A stretch of DNA of 64,000 nucleotides from Mesocentrotus franciscanus. Lineage: Eukaryota > Echinodermata > Echinoidea > Camarodonta > Strongylocentrotidae. Shown here piece after piece: positions 61,701 through 64,000 of the stretch. The translations under genes were made by a program, and so were the position numbers. The stretch covers positions 30,597,047 to 30,661,046 of the forward strand of contig CP137674.1 in NCBI GenBank assembly GCA_037976565.1, given 5' to 3'. The first letter of the stretch is position 1; every line of letters starts with the position of its first letter. The notes beneath the pieces are model-generated. The model did not search any database and had not been told where the DNA came from. It saw nothing but the letters and a program-made list of their open reading frames with translations.

Positions 61701-63668
61701 GGTATCAAATATGTTGATCTGACGTAATTAAATGCCTACAACCCCTGAGATTCCGGAGGCTCCGCCCCCTGGACCCCACTAGAGGCCCTTAAAGACGGGC
61801 CCCTGAATGCTCATCTGACCATAATGAAATGCCTAAAACTCCTGAACTTCAGGGGGCTCAGCCCTCTGGACCCCACGCTAATTAGTGACCTGCCAGTGTC
61901 ACAAATAAGGTTTCTAAATATGCTTCCCTGACCATAAATTAATTCCTAAGACCCCTGAGCTTCCGGGGGCTCCGCCCCTTGACCCCCGCCTGGGTAAAGC
62001 CCCTGGACCCCACGCCAATTTACTCTCCACTCGCTACGCTCTACCTGATCGTTAATACTTTGAACAACTTTGAAAAACGTTCCGCGGGGCCTGGCATGTA
62101 ACATGTAAGAGTGGTGGTGATGCAGATTTGTCTTCTGCCCCCCAAACGTTTTTGCTCATTACGCCACTGCCCCTGAAAGGTGAGCCCCCCCCCCCCAATC
62201 CTAAACTGATTCTGGCGCGCCTGCCTGACAGTATTCCATCTCTGCCAATCTAATGCAGACGAAGATAAGTAATACAATCATTACATTCTGTGAACTTAGA
62301 AATGAATATTGCCTGTTATATCTTATACAGATTAATTCGCTTATTAGCTCCACTATCATTATGACACCATCCATTTCACTACATAATGCATTCCATCTTG
62401 CTTTTAAGTTTGTATACTCTAAAGAATATCTACTATCCAGATATCTCACATTACCTCCCAATATAGAATAAGCTCAAAATCTACTCATTCCTGTTATAAT
62501 TTTATGATACTGTATGTTTTTTTTTTTAGTTTAATTATACATTATGTGTTTGCCATGGAACTTTCCAGACCCTACGAATTGCTATTCTCCAATGTCTCAA
62601 TAGTGCATCTAATGATAAATCAAATAATGGACATAACTGAGAACTATAAAAGCTACAACAAAACTTTTGAAAGAGAACATTACGAACATCACATTTGGCG
62701 TATTAAAAATTACACAGCAGAGTATTACATTAACGATTAAAATCGCCAATAATTTTGGAAAGATCAACATTCATAGTAAATTGAAACCACGTGTCCAATA
62801 CCCCTTTCAAACTGGCCTGATTTTCATCGGATGCATCCGGACGCATCCGATGAAACGGCCACTATGAATGGTACAGAGGAGATAAAAGCCGATAGAATAG
62901 CCGATGAAAAGAAGAGAAATAGGCGATTAAATTATCCTGCTCAAGAGTAGGAGAAATTCTTTTTCTATCGCTATCGGTGTGACACCGATGAAACAGCCAT
63001 GCCACTGTGAATGCGTTCCAAGATGACATATTTTGTCTACTACTTTGACAGGTTCCCCATTAACCTTTCTCATATATAGAGAATTGCAGATTAAACTTTA
63101 TTTTCAAGCATGTATTTTACATGAAATTTTTGTTTTCATTCAAAAGAATTTTGAGCTGAATCCAAGACATAAAAAGAGTATGGCATGTGTATAAATGAAA
63201 GGTGTTAACTAAAAGATGATATAATTGGATATTTCACTTCGGAAGCTTTCTGTCAAATCATATGGATAGTCAGTTGGGTGGGGGGGGGGGGCACAAGTTC
63301 ATCCACTTTGAAGAAAAAAAAAGGGTCATCCATGAAACTTAAAGGTCGAGACCTTAAACTTGCACCCCTCATTAGTGTGTCCGTGCGCGCGTGCGCACGC
63401 ATGAGTGTGTGTATAAGGATTAGACTCTTTAATTATGTGTGTCATCCTCCGTCTGTGCCCACCCCCACCTTGTTCAACAAGTATGTCTATGCCTGTGTCT
63501 CGAAGTGCAGAGGACCCATACAAGTGTAAAACCTACCGTGTTCACATGTTGTCCCGTTGAAACCAGGAGGACATACACACTCTCCTGAGTCTGCATCGCA
63601 CATGCCTCCATTGAGACACTCAGTACAGGTATGTTCACATTCAGATCCCCGACGATGAGCTGGGCATC
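18925..63668 (-). CDS. Receptor-type protein tyrosine phosphatase with Tie-like EGF/Ig/FN3 ectodomain (3' part of gene)
   Basis: A single-pass receptor that would remove phosphate from phosphotyrosine at the plasma membrane. Forty exons give about 2,145 residues in the window: EGF-like 1-142 (three modules), Ser/Thr-rich plus Ig-like 143-286, ten FN3 domains 287-1320, membrane-proximal domain with RRRR 1321-1435, transmembrane helix about 1455-1480, D1 about 1575-1850, D2 about 1880-2145. D1 keeps KNRY, WPD and [11 protein letters not shown]2 has WPI and HCKDGEGATG and should be inactive. The EGF modules match the Tie receptors. D2 wording ([13 protein letters not shown]) is like R2B phosphatases. 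Boundary exons are phase 1-1, allowing domain shuffling. The signal peptide and first domains lie right of the window. The stop is at 19158-19160. The functional partner is unknown. Confidence 0.9.
19158..19235 (-). CDS. RPTP exon 40: C-terminus and stop
   Basis: Encodes [18 protein letters not shown], then IYENYRT and TAG (19160-19158). The (A/Q)QYxFxxxxxxxYL helix is the usual end of an RPTP D2. Acceptor TTCCAG. Confidence 0.92.
   Translation of the reverse strand, partial: AQYEFIHSVLRLYLDSYDIYENYRT
20000..20135 (-). CDS. RPTP exon 39: D2, degenerate signature
   Basis: Encodes [20 protein letters not shown], then [18 protein letters not shown]. With exon 38 the signature reads HCKDGEGATG: the essential Arg of HCX5R is Ala. 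D2 is expected to be a pseudophosphatase. Confidence 0.93.
20312..20357. repeat. (TC)n microsatellite
   Basis: CT dinucleotides interrupted by CGCTTT, in the intron between RPTP exons 38 and 39. Confidence 0.85.
20490..20644 (-). CDS. RPTP exon 38: D2, degenerate WPD loop
   Basis: Encodes [14 protein letters not shown] and APIMVHC. The catalytic WPD aspartate is replaced by Ile (WPI). The Cys remains. The Lys codon AA|G is split with exon 39. Confidence 0.92.
20802..22131. mobile_element. Long fold-back element 1 (1.3 kb)
   Basis: The ends are AAGCCCCCACCACACC (left) and the complement of AAGCCCCCATCACACC (right), continuing into TAGTTCTCACTACG on both sides. Inner blocks also pair: 21160-21255 with 21635-21735, and 21335-21450 with 21985-22105. 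The interior is built from GTTCG/ACGAG-type words. Flanks are TTA/TAG. It lies in the intron between exons 37 and 38. No coding capacity is convincing. Confidence 0.85.
22370..22452 (+). repeat. Dispersed repeat copy, about 80 bp
   Basis: AACATTGCCTCAGATTCTGA through AGCTCATGCTGCAATCAT matches 43218-43303 in the same orientation, with small differences. Identity of the family is unknown. Confidence 0.7.
23229..23363 (-). CDS. RPTP exon 37: D2 phosphatase-like domain
   Basis: Encodes [20 protein letters not shown] then [19 protein letters not shown] retained. 45 codons, phase 0-0. Confidence 0.92.
23792..23926 (-). CDS. RPTP exon 36: D2 phosphatase-like domain
   Basis: Encodes [39 protein letters not shown]. 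TQxPLPNTVxDFWRLV is typical of RPTP D2. 45 codons, phase 0-0. Confidence 0.94.
24722..24795 (-). CDS. RPTP exon 35: D2 phosphatase-like domain
   Basis: Encodes [20 protein letters not shown] then SFLP. NYINA is retained. Wording is close to D2 of R2B receptor phosphatases. Confidence 0.92.
25215..25313 (-). CDS. RPTP exon 34: D1-D2 linker and D2 start
   Basis: Encodes [17 protein letters not shown] then [16 protein letters not shown] marks the start of D2. The acceptor is probably TGTAG|CG (phase 2 bases first), donor CCAA|GTTAGT. Confidence 0.8.
25487..25512. repeat. Telomere-like degenerate repeat
   Basis: AGGTTAGGTTTAGGGTTAAG contains TTAGG/TTAGGG-type words on the plus strand. Too short to mean more than an interstitial patch. 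Confidence 0.4.
25955..26108 (-). CDS. RPTP exon 33: end of D1 and linker
   Basis: Encodes [18 protein letters not shown], then a linker through LLQEQFE. The stronger donor GAA|GTAAGT (exon end 25959) would leave exon 34 out of frame. The GT 4 nt downstream (GAAGTAA|GTTCTC, end 25955) restores the frame. The limit of this exon is therefore uncertain by 4 nt. Confidence 0.8.
26811..26946 (-). CDS. RPTP exon 32: D1 phosphatase, signature arginine
   Basis: Encodes [17 protein letters not shown] then [16 protein letters not shown]. With exon 31 this gives [10 protein letters not shown], the full active-site signature, followed by the Q-loop. D1 should be catalytically active. Confidence 0.96.
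27377..27528 (-). CDS. RPTP exon 31: D1 phosphatase, WPD loop and catalytic Cys
   Basis: Encodes [17 protein letters not shown] and GAVVVHC. The WPD general acid and the catalytic Cys are intact. The signature Ser codon AG|C is split with exon 32. Confidence 0.96.
28033..28146 (-). CDS. RPTP exon 30: D1 phosphatase
   Basis: Encodes [20 protein letters not shown] then HYTVRTFSV. KCxxYWPD is the conserved motif. 38 codons, phase 0-0. Confidence 0.93.
28518..28615 (-). CDS. RPTP exon 29: D1 phosphatase
   Basis: Encodes [29 protein letters not shown]. The DFWRMVWE and VMLTN motifs are diagnostic of PTP domains. Confidence 0.94.
28877..29465. mobile_element. TTAA-flanked MITE (piggyBac-like)
   Basis: Begins TTAAAGGGCAATCCAACC and ends GGTTGGATTTCCCTTTAA, an 18-bp inverted terminus with TTAA at both ends. 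Inner arms also pair (AAGAAAGTTATGAGTGTTTG against the 29340-29370 block). It lies in the intron between RPTP exons 28 and 29. Confidence 0.8.
30192..30228 (-). CDS. RPTP exon 28: D1 phosphatase microexon
   Basis: 37 nt encoding [13 protein letters not shown], the conserved YIAxQGP region, bounded by CTACAG and GTAAAT. Confidence 0.9.
30800..30876 (-). CDS. RPTP exon 27: D1 phosphatase
   Basis: Encodes [12 protein letters not shown] then [10 protein letters not shown], the conserved DYINA-type motif of PTP domains. Phase 0 end. Confidence 0.93.
31315..31402 (-). CDS. RPTP exon 26: D1 phosphatase, KNRY motif
   Basis: Encodes [15 protein letters not shown] then [14 protein letters not shown] is the phosphotyrosine-recognition region of classical PTPs. 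Ends phase 1, with the Tyr codon T|AT completed by exon 27. Confidence 0.93.
31752..31948 (-). CDS. RPTP exon 25: juxtamembrane and start of D1
   Basis: Encodes [13 protein letters not shown], an acidic stretch, [20 protein letters not shown], then FKQDYE. PIPxxxLxxYV and the F..(E/D)YE helix are the usual lead-in to an RPTP D1 domain. Confidence 0.9.
32634..32674 (-). CDS. RPTP exon 24: juxtamembrane segment
   Basis: A 41-nt microexon encoding [13 protein letters not shown] between TTCAG and GTAAGT. Phases fit exons 23 and 25. Confidence 0.78.
32675..34152. other. Introns around juxtamembrane exons, nothing recognised
   Basis: Apart from exon 23 this stretch is plain AT-rich intron sequence. 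I see no repeat or RNA gene. Confidence 0.5.
33166..33252 (-). CDS. RPTP exon 23: basic juxtamembrane segment
   Basis: Read in the spliced frame it encodes [18 protein letters not shown] then [10 protein letters not shown], a strongly basic stop-transfer and juxtamembrane stretch. Phase 2-2. Confidence 0.84.
34153..34252 (-). CDS. RPTP exon 22: transmembrane helix
   Basis: Encodes [10 protein letters not shown], then about 24 hydrophobic residues ([19 protein letters not shown] and VLFY), then Arg. Ends phase 2 at TACAG|GTAGGT. Confidence 0.92.
34908..34947 (-). CDS. RPTP exon 21: short ectodomain stalk
   Basis: A 40-nt microexon encoding [13 protein letters not shown], between CATGCAG and GTAGGA. 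Both phases fit the neighbours. It could be alternatively spliced only with a frame change. Confidence 0.75.
35906..36149 (-). CDS. RPTP exon 20: membrane-proximal domain with proprotein-convertase site
   Basis: Encodes [18 protein letters not shown], then [20 protein letters not shown], then [13 protein letters not shown] fits an RXRR furin-type site. The YIAA, IGDxxTYxxxYNAPL wording is typical of the membrane-proximal region of R2A/R2B phosphatases. Confidence 0.88.
36842..36941 (-). CDS. RPTP exon 19: membrane-proximal domain, first part
   Basis: Encodes [20 protein letters not shown] then [10 protein letters not shown]. There is no FN3 Trp, so this is a divergent, membrane-proximal module. 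Ends phase 2 at AC|GTAAGT. Confidence 0.82.
37650..37801. repeat. (ATT)n/T-rich low-complexity tract
   Basis: ATTATT and ATTTATTT words end in a run of T and GGGGG, directly downstream of the donor of RPTP exon 18 (minus strand). Confidence 0.85.
37856..38066 (-). CDS. RPTP exon 18: FN3 domain 10, second part
   Basis: Encodes [36 protein letters not shown] and [10 protein letters not shown]. Its acceptor (CTGTAG) follows directly on a (CT)n microsatellite of roughly 190 bp that supplies the pyrimidine tract. Confidence 0.88.
38068..38260. repeat. (GA)n microsatellite abutting an exon
   Basis: GA repeats with AAAGTG interruptions on the plus strand, read as (CT)n on the coding strand. It directly precedes the CTGTAG acceptor of RPTP exon 18 at 38066. 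Confidence 0.92.
38879..38982 (-). CDS. RPTP exon 17: FN3 domain 10, first part
   Basis: Encodes [29 protein letters not shown] and IISYT, ending phase 0 at ACG|GTAACC. Confidence 0.86.
40807..40882 (-). CDS. RPTP exon 16: FN3 domain 9, end
   Basis: Phase 0 start (TACAG|GTCAAGGCG). Encodes [17 protein letters not shown] and VVRITSEG, then GAAGGAA|GTACGA. 76 nt. Confidence 0.84.
41671..41921 (-). CDS. RPTP exon 15: FN3 domain 9, first part (GC donor)
   Basis: Encodes [36 protein letters not shown] and TNYSVQ. The frame requires a GC splice donor, CAG|GCAAGT, so that exon 16 continues as YSVQ-VKAET, the FN3 F strand. Confidence 0.88.
42852..43013 (-). CDS. RPTP exon 14: FN3 domain 8, second part
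   Basis: Encodes [33 protein letters not shown] and IWAQTNEA. It completes the FN3 fold started by exon 13. Phase 1-1. Confidence 0.87.
43218..43303 (+). repeat. Dispersed repeat copy, about 85 bp
   Basis: Second copy of the 22370-22452 sequence, same orientation, in the intron between RPTP exons 13 and 14. Confidence 0.7.
43923..44060 (-). CDS. RPTP exon 13: FN3 domain 8, first part
   Basis: Encodes [40 protein letters not shown] and stops at GCAG|GTAACC, where an uninterrupted frame continues into the intron. Phase 1-1, 138 nt. Confidence 0.87.
44332..44484. mobile_element. Hairpin MITE, about 153 bp
   Basis: The left arm TTAGATTTGCACGACGAGAA continues to CACATGTGA, and the right arm is its exact complement over about 39 bp at the ends, then imperfect toward a loop near GCCCGGCAG. 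It sits in the intron between RPTP exons 12 and 13. Confidence 0.85.
44583..44670. repeat. CA-rich microsatellite
   Basis: Interrupted CACACA/CGCACAC runs just downstream of the donor of RPTP exon 12. Confidence 0.8.
44679..45005 (-). CDS. RPTP exon 12: FN3 domain 7
   Basis: Encodes [47 protein letters not shown]. Phase 1-1. Confidence 0.9.
45409..45702 (-). CDS. RPTP exon 11: FN3 domain 6
   Basis: Encodes [52 protein letters not shown]. Phase 1-1, donor TCAG|GTTTGC. Confidence 0.89.
46325..46359. repeat. Perfect 35-bp palindrome
   Basis: Arms TATTCCGTTGGTATCAC and its complement meet at a single A (46342). A GC-rich repeat patch of unknown family (46273-46630) surrounds it. Confidence 0.85.
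46672..46977 (-). CDS. RPTP exon 10: FN3 domain 5
   Basis: Encodes [20 protein letters not shown], then [10 protein letters not shown] and [13 protein letters not shown]. Phase 1-1. The donor is most likely GGAG|GTTTGT, which keeps the frame. Confidence 0.88.
48185..48499 (-). CDS. RPTP exon 9: FN3 domain 4
   Basis: Encodes [38 protein letters not shown] and [12 protein letters not shown]. Cysteines in LNC and EAC may pair. Phase 1-1. Confidence 0.89.
48602..48910. mobile_element. Probable mariner-type fragment
   Basis: Begins (TA)CAGTGCGTCCCAGAAAAAAC, nearly the terminus of the element at 9049. No matching right end is found, so it appears truncated. It lies in the intron between RPTP exons 8 and 9. 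Confidence 0.5.
49007..49088. repeat. Perfect 34-bp inverted repeat with 14-nt loop
   Basis: 49007-49040 (AACTCCGTTTCGTTGACGAT onward) is exactly complementary to 49055-49088. It would form a very stable hairpin. Confidence 0.9.
49180..49512. repeat. Direct tandem duplication, unit about 165 bp
   Basis: Copy 1 (49180-49350) and copy 2 (49351-49512) both read CATCGCAACCAAATTGTACC through GACTGCCGAAGGGAGTTACA. They differ by a TA-repeat length and a few bases, so the duplication is recent. Confidence 0.9.
49779..50081 (-). CDS. RPTP exon 8: FN3 domain 3
   Basis: A whole FN3 domain: [45 protein letters not shown]. Phase 1-1. Confidence 0.9.
50492..50723 (-). CDS. RPTP exon 7: FN3 domain 2, second part
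   Basis: Starts in phase 0 (ACAG|GCAATACC) with [20 protein letters not shown] and continues through [16 protein letters not shown]. Ends phase 1 at ATAC|GTAAGA. Confidence 0.87.
50812..51603. mobile_element. Long fold-back element 2 (0.8 kb)
   Basis: The ends are CTAAAGCCCCAGTCCCATAT and the complement of CTAAAGCTACAGTCCCATAT. The interior is almost wholly permutations of CCGGACC, CACGGA and CCCCGGTGCCAACACGG. It includes a 10-bp minisatellite (51428-51497). It lies in the intron between RPTP exons 6 and 7. Long frames across it are artefacts. Confidence 0.85.
51428..51497. repeat. 10-bp minisatellite (CCAGGACCAT)n
   Basis: About seven exact copies in tandem inside fold-back element 2. Confidence 0.92.
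51890..51957 (-). CDS. RPTP exon 6: FN3 domain 2, first part
   Basis: Encodes [20 protein letters not shown] then DWE and ends in phase 0 at GAG|GTGAGC. The FN3 domain continues in exon 7. Confidence 0.85.
52038..52066. repeat. Perfect 29-bp palindrome
   Basis: TACAATATTCACGT and its complement flank a single C (52052). It lies just upstream of the LINE fragment. Confidence 0.85.
52085..53033 (+). pseudogene. Truncated, broken non-LTR retrotransposon (Jockey/CR1-like LINE 3' end)
   Basis: The frame from about 52113 encodes the C-terminal part of a reverse transcriptase and its thumb region: [30 protein letters not shown], then [32 protein letters not shown] interrupts it at 52578 before [14 protein letters not shown], and at least one frameshift follows near 52750. 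The 3' end (CGCCTTGAGC and TTGGCGCCTTA) closes with an ATT repeat, as in this LINE type. It was inserted in the intron between RPTP exons 5 and 6, opposite to the gene, and is not functional. Confidence 0.88.
53578..53892 (-). CDS. RPTP exon 5: FN3 domain 1
   Basis: A complete FN3 domain in one phase 1-1 exon: [20 protein letters not shown], then [16 protein letters not shown], and [11 protein letters not shown]. The conserved B-strand Trp and F-strand Tyr are present. Confidence 0.9.
54581..55227. mobile_element. Long fold-back element 3 (0.65 kb)
   Basis: Terminal inverted repeat TGCCTGGATTACATTTG, flanked on both sides by TAA (54578-54580 and 55228-55230). The inner arms also share GATTAGTCTACG. 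The interior permutes GTACGG, CCGTGCG and GCACGG words. A 3-bp TWA duplication would fit PIF/Harbinger insertion. It lies in the intron between RPTP exons 4 and 5. Confidence 0.85.
55536..55967 (-). CDS. RPTP exon 4: Ser/Thr-rich stalk plus Ig-like domain
   Basis: About 50 residues rich in Ser, Thr and Pro ([19 protein letters not shown]) suit O-glycosylation. An Ig-like fold follows, with cysteines in TLVCVVTG and NFTCLVP; the middle Trp is not obvious. NGS, NVT and NFT are glycosylation sites. Position after three EGF modules matches Ig3 of Tie receptors. Phase 1-1. Confidence 0.82.
56440..56550. repeat. (ATT)n and (GTA)n low-complexity tract
   Basis: TTATTATTATTACTATC, then AGTAGCAGTAGTAGTAGTGG, then ATTATTATT. 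It lies in the intron between exons 3 and 4. Confidence 0.8.
57609..57746 (-). CDS. RPTP exon 3: EGF-like module 3
   Basis: Encodes [18 protein letters not shown], then [18 protein letters not shown] and GVNCQ. It resembles Tie2 EGF module 3 (CHPGFYGPDCKLRCSC). Phase 1-1, 138 nt. The acceptor (TTTAAAG) has a weak pyrimidine tract. Confidence 0.85.
59497..60358. mobile_element. Tandem pair of fold-back elements (element 4)
   Basis: The ends are GGCCCTATCTCACCGAGCGG and its complement; TTAA flanks both sides (59493-59496 and 60359-60362). A third and fourth terminus meet at about 60093-60120 (AGTGAGATAGGGCCTATCTC), so unit 1 is about 600 bp and unit 2 about 260 bp. The interior permutes GTCGCAAA, CGTAAAC and TTCGCAA words. 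It lies in the intron between RPTP exons 2 and 3. Confidence 0.85.
60402..60557 (-). CDS. RPTP exon 2: EGF-like module 2
   Basis: Encodes [20 protein letters not shown], then [18 protein letters not shown]. The FCLPDPxGCxCAxG string is a hallmark of the second EGF module of Tie receptors. Phase 1-1, 156 nt; acceptor CTAAG|TCCTGG, donor ACAG|GTATTT. Confidence 0.88.
61348..62223. mobile_element. hAT-like element, second and uninterrupted copy
   Basis: Flanked by CCTGACAG on both sides (61340-61347 and 62224-62231), a perfect 8-bp duplication. The left end is CATTGGCGCCGGAAG, the right end CTGGCGCGCCTG. The interior matches the element at 8121-12137: GTCAGGCAA..ATGCTTATTTAGA, CTTTTTTGAAAAAGTA, the GACCTGCCAGTGTCACAA tandem units, and TACGCTCTACCTGATCG near the end. 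It lies in the intron between RPTP exons 1 and 2. Confidence 0.83.
62822..62854. repeat. Short inverted repeat
   Basis: TTCATCGGATGC and GCATCCGATGAA surround an 8-nt loop. Probably the centre of a small dispersed element. Confidence 0.7.
63384..63414. repeat. Alternating purine-pyrimidine tract
   Basis: GTGCGCGCGTGCGCACGC followed by GTGTGTGT. Such sequence can adopt Z-DNA. It is about 120 bp downstream of RPTP exon 1. Confidence 0.6.
63537..63668 (-). CDS. RPTP exon 1 in window: EGF-like module 1
   Basis: Encodes [20 protein letters not shown], then [20 protein letters not shown], with eight cysteines. It closely follows the first EGF module of vertebrate Tie2 ([20 protein letters not shown]). 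The exon is symmetric phase 1-1 (132 nt). Confidence 0.88.
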
Positions 63669-64000
63669 CTGTTTGAAGTAAACAGTGTTAGTATTTCAGA
63701 GTGGATAAGAATCCAGCATCTAACCAATATCAGAAGTAGATAACCGATATGCCAATATGCATTGGCATATTGACATGCCTGTATTCTAACTTTCTATCTC
63801 TACACCCCCCTAACAGATATTGAATTTTCAATAAGTTGATATTACTGCACAATTTAATAAAGTACGTAAAGGGAATCTATAAAAACGCCATGTTAGTTTG
63901 GGAACAGCCGTATTAAAACTCATCTGCACTAGTTTAGCCAGGAGGGATTAGAACTCCCTGCATTGTCACTGACAGGTGGTTATCTCATCAAATCAGCTCC

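Noticed and set aside
1..64000. CRISPR arrays, operons, bacterial promoters or ribosome binding sites
   Set aside because: The window is eukaryotic genomic DNA with spliced genes; the direct repeats seen are tandem arrays without spacers.

Overview
The window is animal genomic DNA: AT-rich, with small exons bounded by GT-AG splice sites, introns of about 0.2-3 kb, and many short DNA transposons. Gene content (chloride-type animal alpha-amylase, Tie-like EGF modules, an R2B-like receptor phosphatase) and the repeat style (hAT, mariner, TTAA and fold-back elements) point to a marine invertebrate deuterostome. An echinoderm, sea-urchin-like, is most likely, but that is inference; no species can be named from the sequence alone.

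Two genes are visible, both on the minus strand. At the left edge (239-2048) are the first three recognisable coding exons of a secreted alpha-amylase; the catalytic half lies beyond base 1. From 19158 to at least 63668 lies the 3' part of one very large receptor-type protein tyrosine phosphatase (RPTP). I resolve 40 coding exons (about 2,145 residues). In order they encode three EGF-like modules that closely resemble those of the Tie angiopoietin receptors, a Ser/Thr-rich stretch plus an Ig-like domain, ten fibronectin type III (FN3) domains, a membrane-proximal domain with an RRRR proprotein-convertase site, one transmembrane helix, a basic juxtamembrane segment, a D1 phosphatase domain with every key motif, and a D2 domain that has lost the WPD aspartate and the signature arginine. 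The 5' end of the gene is off the right edge. Apart from one tandem-donor junction (near 25955) every exon-exon phase agrees.

The 17 kb between the two genes and the RPTP introns hold repeats rather than further convincing genes. The most informative are: a 4.0 kb hAT-like element with a perfect 8-bp target duplication (8121-12137), itself interrupted by a 1.5 kb mariner-type inverted-repeat element with TA flanks (9049-10559); a second, uninterrupted relative of the hAT element (61348-62223), also with a perfect 8-bp duplication; four long fold-back elements or element groups (20802-22131, 50812-51603, 54581-55227, 59497-60358), each with an interior built from shuffled short GC-rich words; a TTAA-flanked MITE (28877-29465); small hairpin MITEs; and a broken Jockey/CR1-like LINE tail (about 52085-53033).

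The most interesting observation is the architecture of the RPTP: a Tie-like EGF3-Ig-FN3 ectodomain attached to tandem phosphatase domains instead of a kinase.
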